Shown here: piece after piece, positions 31,428 through 39,844 of the stretch
Numbering within the stretch: the stretch's first letter is position 1
Layout of the letters: the number at the start of each line of letters is the position of its first letter
DNA from: a virus
Strand: one strand, 5' to 3'
DNA: 42,875 nt
Virus record (IMG/VR): IMGVR_UViG_3300012203_000002
Span: 1-42,875 of that record
Notes under the pieces: model-generated
The model's input: only the letters and a program-made list of their open reading frames with translations
The model's database searches: none
Told to the model about the DNA's origin: nothing
Program-made: the position numbers and the translations under genes

Positions 31428-32033
31428 TTACCAATTAATATTTGGAATCTTCCAAGCATCTACGGAAGTAATTGCTTCAAGCTGCTGTTTTAAATCCTGT
31501 GCATGAATAAAGTTCAATGTTCCTTGTTTAGTCATTGCAGCATAGAAGGACTTAAATTTCTCTACTGTATCCATCATAACGAATGTATTATCTGCACACT
31601 TCCATGCACCGGGAAAATTCTCTGGAAAAGTACCGATCAGGAGGATATTAGTAGCTACTCCATTAATTGAATTTTTTGCTTGTGCGTCACAGTTGAAAGA
31701 TTTATTGGACCAAGAGAATGTAGAGTTATCAGCAGAGTCCCAAGAAGAATTAATCTCTGCGCGTTTATAGTCTTTGAGAGTAATAAGTTCTGCCTCATTT
31801 GGAAGTTTCGCAGGCCGCGGCACAATAGAGCCTGCTTGAACCCAGTATGCGTTAATATCTAAGTCTTCAGGACAAGAGGTGTCTAGAATCTGATATCCTT
31901 CTAGGATACTTTTTGGATAGATACAATCAGAAGATATAATTTCTTCAGTAGTTATAGTAAATGGCCCCTTTGCAATAATAGTAGCACCTATTACTAGAAG
32001 CTGAAGAATAGGAGCAGAGGTAGAATCGGTCAT
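31428..32033 (-). CDS. Tail-fibre-associated protein (DUF4376-like), 201 aa
   Basis: The C-terminal part (about 95-200) fits the DUF4376/fibre-assembly pattern: YKRAEINSSWDSADNSTFSW, SFNCDAQAKNSINGVATNI, then WKCADNTFVMMDTVEKFKSF. The N-terminal half is beta-rich. Its ATG overlaps the stop of the 768-aa fibre gene (ATGA, 32030-32033), as fibre and assembly-chaperone genes often do. Likely a chaperone or tip component of that fibre. Confidence 0.78.
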   Translation of the reverse strand: MTDSTSAPILQLLVIGATIIAKGPFTITTEEIISSDCIYPKSILEGYQILDTSCPEDLDINAYWVQAGSIVPRPAKLPNEAELITLKDYKRAEINSSWDSADNSTFSWSNKSFNCDAQAKNSINGVATNILLIGTFPENFPGAWKCADNTFVMMDTVEKFKSFYAAMTKQGTLNFIHAQDLKQQLEAITSVDAWKIPNINW

Positions 32034-34336
32034 GATACAATCTCCATATTAATGACTCGTACTTGTGAAGCTGCCGCAGAGCTAGGATTACTTTTAGTGT
32101 ATCCAACTAGAACTGCTCTTGTAGCAGAGATAGGAATATGCCTAGCAATTGTAATAGGAGCACAGGAAATACTACCCCCATAATTTATTGCGTCTCCATT
32201 AGTAGAAACTACATGAATTCCAGTTACTGTAGTCACGTTAAGAGGGGCTGCAGCAGAAATTAAGTATTTACCTGCACTAATTCGAGTCATTGCCATTGTG
32301 GTGGGAGGCTCATAAATAGGCAAATATTTAGAAGCTCCTTTAGTGATAGCAGTACCTGCAATCTTATTGGCTACAAAAATTTGTTGATATCCACCGCCTC
32401 CAGTAGCCGTTACTTGGGCAGTAAGAAATTCTGTTGCTCCAAACTGAGAAGGAAATCCAGCACCAATAGCATTGGCGTAAGCTATAGTATTATAGAATAT
32501 TGGTCCAACAGTTACAGTGCCCGCATTTTCTGTAAGTACTGTAGTCCTTGATCCAAAAGGCGAAGTATTATCTTGCCACCAGAGTAGGGCAGTATTAGCA
32601 CTAAGAGGAAATAGGTGAGGCACATATCGAGTTGCCCCTCCTCCGATATAGATAAGTGCAGAAGTAAGTCCTGCATTTGTGCTATCCACTGTGACAGAAG
32701 CTCCCCAAGAAACAACGGTACCCGCAATTGTAAGTACTACAGATGAGGCAGTAGAACTAGAGGCGTCTGACGCAACAACTAATTTCGTAGGAGAAAGAAG
32801 TGCGAAAGAAGCAAGAGCTGTTTGGGTACTAGTAATTGGACTCGTAGCAGAAGCTGCAAGAGTACAAGTAGTTCCAGCAATTGTAACTACTCTTGCTACC
32901 ATAGCATTTGAAACGGAATATAGGAACAATGCTGTGGTTGCAGTAAGAGCAACAGCAGCTACAGCATTTGCGGTAGACGTTGCCACTGTTGTATCAACCA
33001 AGGGGCCATTAGTCACTGCTGTACCTGCCACGGAAATTGCAACACATCGAGCCGTAGTGCTAGAAGTATAAGCAGCAAAATATAAGTTAGGAGTAAGTTG
33101 AACTAGTTTTGGTGCTCCAATTAAATCTTCATTTGCCCAGGCAAGCCCATCAGCAGCTGCAGTTCCGGAACCGGCAGTAAGCCCAAAAGAAGGACTTGCT
33201 CCAGTAAGTGTAAGAAGTATAGCACCACTATAAATAGTTGAAACAGAGTAAAACAATATAAATGTAGTGGCCGTAACTTTAAATGCGGCGACAGGAACTG
33301 CTCCTGGTGTTGGATCTATATAAAGAGGAGTACTAATTACGTTACCTAAACTATCTACAACAAAAGCCGAAAACCCTCCCGCAGTTACAGCGGCAAAGTG
33401 TAGGCTTGTAGTTGCATCAATAACTAAAGAGGCCATAAAGTTTTGACCTGCATATGTACTGGTTAGCGGAGTGTCTAGAGTAACAAGTCCAGGTTCTAGA
33501 TTAGAACCAGTCATACTCCAAACACCTGCAGCAGTACTGTTATCTTTAAGAGCTACGAATGCCTCACCGCCAGCCGCGATTGCCCCAATAAGAACTCCTG
33601 ACGCATTCCTGATACCTACAGGATACAGGCCTTTAGTATTATCGAAGATTGCACGAGGTCCACCAATATTGAGAGTAGTAGCATCTGGAAGAGTAATAGA
33701 TCCTCCAAGACTTGTCATTGCAATTGCGTGGTATGCAAGAATTGCTGCTGTGAGAGTTGTAGGTATAGTAATAGCCGTGACTGAACTAATACCTGTAGAT
33801 ACCATACTGAAATTAACACCATCTGTAGAGCCAATTACTTTATTAGCAACTGGAATAGGAGCGAGAGCTAGAAAGGCGGCGGACTTTGTGGTAGTTCCAG
33901 TTCCTCCATTAGCTATAGATAGTGGAAGATTCGGCAAGCTAAGTGCAAGAATAGAGGCATAAGAAGCAGCAGCAGCTGTCGCGGAAGCAGCAGAAGCAGC
34001 GGCCTGTGCAGCAGCCGCAGCCGCACTTGCAGCAGCAGACTGAGAAGCATCACCTCCAATAAGTCCACGAATTACAACTATGTCTCCAAGTTCTACTCCA
34101 GGAACTGTTACAGTAGTAGGAGAGGTCTCAGTAAAGTCTATAGTAATGAATTGACTTGCTCCGTTGATAAATACATCCAATGAGCCTGTTCCAACAGCAT
34201 ATACAAATACTGTAAGAGTAAAAAGTCCCGTGGTTACATGACTTGCATTTGCCGCAAACCGCTCAGACTTATAGGAGTTATTTGCATTTGCAGTACTAGC
34301 AATTGTTGTACTGCCTTCCCAAATAGAAGCACCCAT
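32030..34336 (-). CDS. Tail fibre protein, 768 aa
   Basis: N-terminal virion-attachment region (about 1-100, beta-rich: SERFAANASHVTTGLFTLTVF), an Ala/Ser-rich helical linker (about 108-133, repeats of AAASAA), a fibre-type 'PLSIANGGTGTTT' turn (about 140-155), then a long Thr/Ala/Ser/Val-rich beta body with repeating strands up to the end. The 'NGGTG' element is common in phage fibres. It is the likely receptor-binding fibre, together with the beta-helix spike. No strong ribosome site precedes ATG 34336; it begins 2 bases before the stop of the adaptor gene, so translation is probably coupled. Confidence 0.85.
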   Translation of the reverse strand: MGASIWEGSTTIASTANANNSYKSERFAANASHVTTGLFTLTVFVYAVGTGSLDVFINGASQFITIDFTETSPTTVTVPGVELGDIVVIRGLIGGDASQSAAASAAAAAAQAAASAASATAAAASYASILALSLPNLPLSIANGGTGTTTKSAAFLALAPIPVANKVIGSTDGVNFSMVSTGISSVTAITIPTTLTAAILAYHAIAMTSLGGSITLPDATTLNIGGPRAIFDNTKGLYPVGIRNASGVLIGAIAAGGEAFVALKDNSTAAGVWSMTGSNLEPGLVTLDTPLTSTYAGQNFMASLVIDATTSLHFAAVTAGGFSAFVVDSLGNVISTPLYIDPTPGAVPVAAFKVTATTFILFYSVSTIYSGAILLTLTGASPSFGLTAGSGTAAADGLAWANEDLIGAPKLVQLTPNLYFAAYTSSTTARCVAISVAGTAVTNGPLVDTTVATSTANAVAAVALTATTALFLYSVSNAMVARVVTIAGTTCTLAASATSPITSTQTALASFALLSPTKLVVASDASSSTASSVVLTIAGTVVSWGASVTVDSTNAGLTSALIYIGGGATRYVPHLFPLSANTALLWWQDNTSPFGSRTTVLTENAGTVTVGPIFYNTIAYANAIGAGFPSQFGATEFLTAQVTATGGGGYQQIFVANKIAGTAITKGASKYLPIYEPPTTMAMTRISAGKYLISAAAPLNVTTVTGIHVVSTNGDAINYGGSISCAPITIARHIPISATRAVLVGYTKSNPSSAAASQVRVINMEIVS

Positions 34337-34338
34337 TT

Positions 34339-34935
34339 TTATGACCCAATCGCAGTTATATTATTCATGCGCAGCAGCGAAATCTGATCTGCTGCTTCCT
34401 GTAGAAAAGCACTTTTTGCTTTATCATTCTCAAGAAGTCCATACACCATTGCAGCAGCTTCAAACACAATTGCATAAGGCTGCTCAAGGGCAATCCAAGA
34501 ATTATAAGTCTCTGGAGAATCTACAGTAGGGCTTAGGTATACGCCAATCAGAGCATATAGATCTGGAGTATTAGAACGTACTTGAATTACTGAACCTGCC
34601 ACATAGCATACATTAGAGCGTTGTGCTTTATAAGAATCTAGAATTTCTTCAGGAGTTACAAGATCAAAGAAAACTCCAGGAGTATTAGTTGGAGCATCAA
34701 ACTTACGAAGATATTTCAAAGATCTATATTTAGGAAACAGTGTGCGATATTCAATGACCTGAATATAGTCTTGCTCAGAATATTGAATTGCTGTTTCAAA
34801 TAGATCTTTGAAATAAAAATCCGTACTGTGCATTTTAAGAGTGGCAGACTTTACAGCCAGAGCAGTTTCTCCCACGAGTTCAGGGTGATTAGTGAGGGAA
34901 ATTACATCAGCTACTAAGGATGCGAAGTCTGCCAT
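34339..34935 (-). CDS. Tail adaptor/tubular protein (T7 gp11-like), 198 aa
   Basis: Starts MADFASLVADVISLTNHPEL and shows the podovirus adaptor pattern: helical bundle segments plus the stretch FPKYRSLKYLRKF and VTPEEILDSYKAQRSNVCYVAG in the middle, ending in helices (QPYAIVFEAAAMVYGLLENDKAKSAF is the characteristic helical segment). It would sit between portal and nozzle. It follows the 127-aa gene and precedes the fibre, as in related phages. Assignment rests on pattern and order. Confidence 0.82.
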   Translation of the reverse strand: MADFASLVADVISLTNHPELVGETALAVKSATLKMHSTDFYFKDLFETAIQYSEQDYIQVIEYRTLFPKYRSLKYLRKFDAPTNTPGVFFDLVTPEEILDSYKAQRSNVCYVAGSVIQVRSNTPDLYALIGVYLSPTVDSPETYNSWIALEQPYAIVFEAAAMVYGLLENDKAKSAFLQEAADQISLLRMNNITAIGS

Positions 34936-34966
34936 TTGAGTCTCTCTAGGAAGTTAAGGATAGAAA

Positions 34967-35350
34967 TTATACTGAGCTAGATCCAGAGCTAGAGCCTGAA
35001 GCAAGAGCAGCAACTGTAGCACTAGTGCTGATGCCTTTCAGCTTCTCTGTCATATCCGTGGTGCCTCGATCATTCGCTGGATTAGTAGCAGCTGCTTGTT
35101 GAGCAATATAATCAGAGATGATTCGGGCACGAATAGCTTCCATTGGATCTTGATACTTAGAATCAATCTCAGACTCTTCAGCATCAATATAGATATGTGG
35201 GTGGCCATAAGCAACTTCTTTGTTCAAGGCTTCCACTTCATCAGGATGATTTGTAGCATATTTACCTTCTGCAAAAACTGCAGGTTTCCCATTTGCAAAC
35301 AAATAGATACAAACAGGAAGACGACTTTTATATAGATTTTTCATTGACAT
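34967..35350 (-). CDS. Small capsid-neighbour protein with Gly-Ser tail, 127 aa
   Basis: The N-terminal half resembles a small family I recall beside podovirus capsid genes: VCIYLFANGKPAVFAEGKYAT, then HPDEVEALNKEV and HPHIYIDAEE. The C-terminal part is helical and ends ASGSSSGSSSV, another Ser/Gly tail. It lies right after the major capsid gene and its terminator. It could be a head decoration or completion protein; no proof. Confidence 0.78.
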   Translation of the reverse strand: MSMKNLYKSRLPVCIYLFANGKPAVFAEGKYATNHPDEVEALNKEVAYGHPHIYIDAEESEIDSKYQDPMEAIRARIISDYIAQQAAATNPANDRGTTDMTEKLKGISTSATVAALASGSSSGSSSV

Positions 35351-35364
35351 GATAATGTGTCCTT

Positions 35365-35398
35365 AAAAAAGCAGAGACTAGAATCATCTAGCCTCTGC
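35365..35398 (-). terminator. Intrinsic terminator after the major capsid gene
   Basis: On the - strand, a 12-bp stem with one G-T pair and a tgat loop (+ coordinates 35371-35382 and 35387-35398), followed by T6 (35365-35370). It limits readthrough from the capsid gene into the tail genes. Confidence 0.92.
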
Positions 35399-35440
35399 AA
35401 AACGCCCCCTTGAAAGAGAGCCTAGAAAGTTCAAATACTA

Positions 35441-36661
35441 TTAACCTTGCGCACCTGCAGTCAGATTATAAATAACTGCGTTAGCTGGAGGATTCTTAAC
35501 TACAGCGGTGAGCTCTGTAGTAAGGGTCCCACCAACAGCGTCAATACCGTTATCAGTTGCATCGTTATCAGTATTAAACTCTTTGTTTTGAGTTTTACGA
35601 TCGCCGAGATATGCGCACCGGAAAGTAGTAAGATCAACAGCAATTGCCATCTTACTCCAGCTTGCATTAGTATTGAATAGCGGATGCTCTACAGTTCGGA
35701 AAGTACCGCGAGCAGTCTTAAATGTGGAGAACTGCAGGCCATAAGAAGTTGCACCATCTACCATCATATAAGTACCATTCAGGCGGCCAATGTTATTAAG
35801 CACTCGCTTTGCTTGACCTCCCACGAAGAGTACGCGCTCATTTGCTACTTTAGGGTCCGTAGCTTGATTAAACACTGGATCCAAGAAACCTTCTAGTTGA
35901 GTGTAGTTCGTAGTTGCTCCAGCAGTATTAATGTTGGGAGCAGCATAACTAGCAGGATAGTAGGTGAGGTTACCTACAATATTGATCAGACCGTCCATAG
36001 TGCGGAAAGGTTGACTATTTCGGGTACCTTGCGACTTCTGCCCAAAGATCAAAGCCTTCTCAATGTCGGCCGCATGGAAAGCAGCACAATCTTGCTTACT
36101 CTCTGCAATATTCGTTTCACCTGCAATCATCATAGTGGAACGAATCGTATCAGAGATAGCCCAGGTATTACGGAAAATCTGGGTAAGATTGGTGATTCGC
36201 ACAGGATTGATAATAAGCGCACTTGGCCGCAAAGATGCTTCTTCGTATGCGTTACCTACCTGATACATTTTAGCATTGGCCGGTACTGCCGTCGCAGCCA
36301 CAGAACCAACAGCACGTTGCACAGTCACAGAAGTACCAGAGACTACAGTGTTAATAATAACGTGCTCTTTGGTAGCATCAACTTCCATGATCATACCAGG
36401 AAGCACATTGGCTGTGGACGTTACAGTGAAAGTAGTAGCTACGTTAGTCTCGCCTGCTGCGCTATCTGTGAGTTCTGGGAACAACATTGTTTTAGTAAAG
36501 AACCCGTGCTCAATTTGAACAGCAGTTTCAGCCTCCAGCAGGGCAGTCATTGCAAATAGTGGAGCAGTACCATTCGGCATTAGCCGAGTAATCATTCCTG
36601 CAAATGACTTTGCTGCCAAGTCCTGAGTAAGGGCGGAAGTAGTAAAGATACCAGTAGACAT
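35441..36661 (-). CDS. Major capsid protein (SU10-type HK97-fold, DUF5309-like), 406 aa
   Basis: Opens MSTGIFTTSALTQDLAAKSF. Middle stretches typical of this MCP family are seen: NTWAISDTIRSTMMIAGETN, ADIEKALIFGQKSQG, RTMDGLINIVGN, and later RVLFVGGQAKRVLNN. Shell-forming subunit, likely the most abundant virion protein. Codon use is richer in GC-ending codons than the flanking genes. The ATG has aagga 9 bases upstream. Gene order portal, 91-aa, scaffold, capsid matches the usual head operon. The terminator at 35365-35398 follows. Confidence 0.9.
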   Translation of the reverse strand: MSTGIFTTSALTQDLAAKSFAGMITRLMPNGTAPLFAMTALLEAETAVQIEHGFFTKTMLFPELTDSAAGETNVATTFTVTSTANVLPGMIMEVDATKEHVIINTVVSGTSVTVQRAVGSVAATAVPANAKMYQVGNAYEEASLRPSALIINPVRITNLTQIFRNTWAISDTIRSTMMIAGETNIAESKQDCAAFHAADIEKALIFGQKSQGTRNSQPFRTMDGLINIVGNLTYYPASYAAPNINTAGATTNYTQLEGFLDPVFNQATDPKVANERVLFVGGQAKRVLNNIGRLNGTYMMVDGATSYGLQFSTFKTARGTFRTVEHPLFNTNASWSKMAIAVDLTTFRCAYLGDRKTQNKEFNTDNDATDNGIDAVGGTLTTELTAVVKNPPANAVIYNLTAGAQG

Positions 36662-36712
36662 AATAATTTCCTTAATAGAAGTATAAAAAAGAGTTACAGG
36701 AACCTAAAAAAC

Positions 36713-37459
36713 TTACAGAAATGTCGACCAGTCGGTCCCAGCAGACATGCGAGAATTAGGATTTCCAGCAGATTCGGTCGTAGCAGGATTAAATGCTCCT
36801 GCAAATGCGCCGAGGTATTGAGTTGCCATATCTCGAAGTTCTTTAGCAGTAGCCTGTGGATGCTTTACAGACATTTGCTGTTCGAGGGCACTAATGATAG
36901 GTTGTGCTGCTGGATGGGCGAAGGCTGGATTTTCAGTGCGAAGACCATCAGATACATTATGTTGACGAATCATTCCTGGAATTCGGGAGGTCATCGTTTG
37001 CTCAGCTTTACCAAGCGCATTCTCTACAATCTTAGTAGTAGCAAATGCGCTACGTGCATATACATGCTGAGCTGTAGCATTAAGAGAATCACTGAATGCT
37101 TTTATTGCTCCTTCTCCGCCAGCTGCAATTGCTGCAAGCTGTTCTGGCGTGATATGAGAAGTAAAGTTCTGAGCTTGTGCAGCAGTCAGTAGATCTTCTT
37201 GTTTTACATTAAAGAGTGGTTGACCTGTGGTAGGTGCTGCATTTGGGTCAGTTTGCCAAAGATCATTAAAAGCATCGAGTGGGGATTTGGCAGCACTATT
37301 AAGATCAGTACTTGCAGGCACTACGCCATTAGGAGCAGTAGCTGCGGTAGAAGTGCTAGAGGTAGCAGCAGCTGCATTTGCTGGAAGTTGTCCAGGATTT
37401 GGGCCTTGTGCAGGAGCTACAGGTGCAGGTGCTTGTTTAAATATATCCATGATACCCAT
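36713..37459 (-). CDS. Scaffolding protein, 248 aa
   Basis: The N-terminal ~60 residues are Pro/Ala/Thr-rich and disordered (QAPAPVAPAQGPNPGQLP, then AAAATSSTSTAATAP). The remainder is helical and charged, with a C-terminal region MATQYLGAFAGAF that may bind the capsid. This composition and position directly upstream of the capsid gene (52 bases apart) are what scaffold proteins show. No protease motif is evident. ggag lies 7 bases upstream of the ATG. Confidence 0.85.
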   Translation of the reverse strand: MGIMDIFKQAPAPVAPAQGPNPGQLPANAAAATSSTSTAATAPNGVVPASTDLNSAAKSPLDAFNDLWQTDPNAAPTTGQPLFNVKQEDLLTAAQAQNFTSHITPEQLAAIAAGGEGAIKAFSDSLNATAQHVYARSAFATTKIVENALGKAEQTMTSRIPGMIRQHNVSDGLRTENPAFAHPAAQPIISALEQQMSVKHPQATAKELRDMATQYLGAFAGAFNPATTESAGNPNSRMSAGTDWSTFL

Positions 37460-37497
37460 GATGATTCTCCAAGTTAGTGGTGTGAGAGGGAATAAAA

Positions 37498-37773
37498 TTA
37501 TGCTTCTTGTGGTGTAGCTACTGCGAATTCAGCTTCTTCTGAGTCATCTAGAAGTTGCTGAAGTGTTAGGATTCGTCCTTGTAATTCTGCTTCTTGTTGC
37601 AAGCATGCGGTCGGATTTTCTAAGTTATAAGTCATACGAACCTTCTGAGCAGCAGCTTCAGCGATACGGTTCTGAATTACATATTTCTGAAAAGTTGAAA
37701 GAATCAAACCAGCAGAAAGTTCTGCTTCAGAAAGATCATACTGAGTAAATTGATTAGAGATAACATGAGACAT
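37498..37773 (-). CDS. Unknown head-operon protein, 91 aa
   Basis: Helical and acidic, with Gln/Glu-rich C-terminus (LQGRILTLQQLLDDSEEAEF). It begins one base into the stop of the portal gene (TAATG), so it is coupled to portal translation, and lies before the scaffold. It may be a portal-associated or assembly cofactor; not recognised. Confidence 0.78.
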   Translation of the reverse strand: MSHVISNQFTQYDLSEAELSAGLILSTFQKYVIQNRIAEAAAQKVRMTYNLENPTACLQQEAELQGRILTLQQLLDDSEEAEFAVATPQEA

Positions 37774-39788
37774 TATTGTGGCTCCAGTGGAAATGGTGAA
37801 GTAGTAGATTTAGGAGGCGCAGAGGGCTGTACATTATTACCCGCAGGTACATATTTAAATTGCTCGGGCGTAGGTTGAGGTGGAAGCTTTGCAGGATCTT
37901 GATCTGGATTTTGCTTATAGAGCTGCATTACCATTTGCTGATACTGAGCTACTGCAGACTCATATGCCATTTGCTCTGGAGATTTCTCGAATTCTTTGAG
38001 ATGCGCGCCCTGAGTTTTCATCAGATAAGAAAATAATGGAGCAATATTATAACCTGAGCCAATCTGCGGAGAGGAACCAATTTGCTGCATTGCTACCATC
38101 ATAATATCGCCGTTAATGAGTTTATCTGTAGGAGTAAGTCCATCAGACACTTTGAACTCCATCACAGCTTTACGCAGGGCTACAGGATCAATTGTAACTT
38201 GTTGATTCTTTTCCCTGTTATATACTGAAGTTCCTCCCTGATATTGAATGATATTAGTTTTAAGGATCTCTTTAACTGGAGTAAAGATCTGAGCTTCTAG
38301 AAGCATAGAAGTCATTTGATCCCGTCCATTAGCATTAGCCATCACATCCGAGAACTCTTTTTGGGTCTTATTACCTTTTACAAATTGCCCTTGCTTTACA
38401 GGATTCTGGCCACTGATTGTATTTGCATAATTTCCTAGAAGTCCGATCTCTTGGATGATTAGAGATGATTGATCGTCTCGAAATGGAATTGGAAAGTATG
38501 CCTCCCCCAAAGGTTTGCCATATGCAGAAGCTCGTACTGGAATCTTGGCAGAGGGATTTGCAGAGTTAATATCAGACTTATTTACTCGAGAAGGATCATA
38601 AAGCCCACGGTCACTAATAGCGCGGCGACGGGCTGCAATTACTGAATTCATGAGAGTAGAAGATACTTCCTGAATTGGTTTCACGTTATTAGCAAGAGAC
38701 TTTGTTTGGTACTGAAGTCCATCTTCCTGTGGCTGGCAGATCATAATTGGAAGATATCCATGTGCATTAGTTTGTCGCTCAGCATAGATAATTACAGAAT
38801 GATTTACAATAATAAATTTCCAGATCTGTGGAGTATTAGGAGCAGGTACCCGCAAAGAGAAATCACTAGGAATGATGCGCGCATAAAGCGTAGTAACTTC
38901 ATACATGTTTTTGTATTGAATCTTTTTATCTGCTCCGGAAAGCTCTGCCCAGGAGAGCCAGTTAGTAGTAGCTCGCATGTTAGTATTAACCATAGCGGCT
39001 GGATTCACAGAAGGAGTGAAATAAGACTCAAGTCCTCCAGATACTGCGATTGAGCCGAGACCAGATTCAAACGCAGCAGTAATATTATCTACCATTTTAT
39101 CAGGCAGAGTATTAATAAAGGCTTTAAGAGCTACACGAGATTTAAGCTCTGTATAACCAATAAATTCACCGTCAGTATGCACATGCGTAGGAGCGACTCG
39201 TGTATCATAGAAGGTATTATATGGGTCAAGTCGCTTAATGCAATTACCTTCCCAGATAACTTCTTTAGGCTTAGCTTGGCGGCCACCTGCAAAAGTTATA
39301 TCAGTTTCCAGAACTGCAGTAACTCTGCGCTCCCAGGTAACTTCTACAAATCCGAGATTGTACTTAAATCCATCTCTAAACATCATCATAAATTCTCGGA
39401 CCCATCCACCTCGCACTGCTGCATCTGCAATAACAGTTTCCATTTGCAATGCTTCATCTTCGAATTCTGGACCAGAAGCTACGCCAAAAATTGGGGTACC
39501 TGTAAGAAATACAGAGGCTTGGTAAGTTGTTGCAGATTCCACTTGTGGCATAACTACAGGAATTGTGATGTTCTGGAGCTTATCGGAATCGCCATAACGA
39601 TTGTAAGCACGAGCTCGCTGATTCTCAATAGTTAGATCATTTTCGCGCATGTAGATTTGATCTACCTTTTGAAACTGTTCACGAATATTCCATTGCTGAT
39701 TCATCATTTGAAAGCACTCGTGATGGAATCTAAGAATTCCCTCTTGAGTTTTTTTAGGTAGCATCATTGCTGTAGAGGGTTGAGTCAT
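37773..39788 (-). CDS. Portal protein, 671 aa
   Basis: Twelve-fold DNA gate at the packaging vertex. It shows the podovirus portal pattern: an N-terminal helical clip region with RARAYNRYGD, VVMPQVESATTYQASVF early on, WERRVTAVLETDITFAGG (about 155-172), DPYNTFYDTRVAPT, and a C-terminal Pro/Gln-rich tail (PDQDPAKLPPQPTPEQFKYV). Length is in the range of phage portals with a barrel extension. It follows the large terminase with a 56-base gap. The ribosome site is weak (ctataggt). Confidence 0.9.
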   Translation of the reverse strand: MTQPSTAMMLPKKTQEGILRFHHECFQMMNQQWNIREQFQKVDQIYMRENDLTIENQRARAYNRYGDSDKLQNITIPVVMPQVESATTYQASVFLTGTPIFGVASGPEFEDEALQMETVIADAAVRGGWVREFMMMFRDGFKYNLGFVEVTWERRVTAVLETDITFAGGRQAKPKEVIWEGNCIKRLDPYNTFYDTRVAPTHVHTDGEFIGYTELKSRVALKAFINTLPDKMVDNITAAFESGLGSIAVSGGLESYFTPSVNPAAMVNTNMRATTNWLSWAELSGADKKIQYKNMYEVTTLYARIIPSDFSLRVPAPNTPQIWKFIIVNHSVIIYAERQTNAHGYLPIMICQPQEDGLQYQTKSLANNVKPIQEVSSTLMNSVIAARRRAISDRGLYDPSRVNKSDINSANPSAKIPVRASAYGKPLGEAYFPIPFRDDQSSLIIQEIGLLGNYANTISGQNPVKQGQFVKGNKTQKEFSDVMANANGRDQMTSMLLEAQIFTPVKEILKTNIIQYQGGTSVYNREKNQQVTIDPVALRKAVMEFKVSDGLTPTDKLINGDIMMVAMQQIGSSPQIGSGYNIAPLFSYLMKTQGAHLKEFEKSPEQMAYESAVAQYQQMVMQLYKQNPDQDPAKLPPQPTPEQFKYVPAGNNVQPSAPPKSTTSPFPLEPQ

Positions 39789-39844
39789 CGTAGGACCTAT
39801 AGGAGTTGGAGAATTGGAGAGTCTGGGGGAGACTCTGGGAGAAA

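Noticed and set aside
34967-36661. Single-strand nick motif typical of LUZ24-like phages
   Set aside because: The layout is similar, but no convincing copies of the published-type consensus stood out on a quick reading, and a full count was not possible by eye.
36662-36712. - strand promoter before the major capsid gene
   Set aside because: TATACT is present, but the base run at the -35 position (tttagg) matches poorly; not enough to call.
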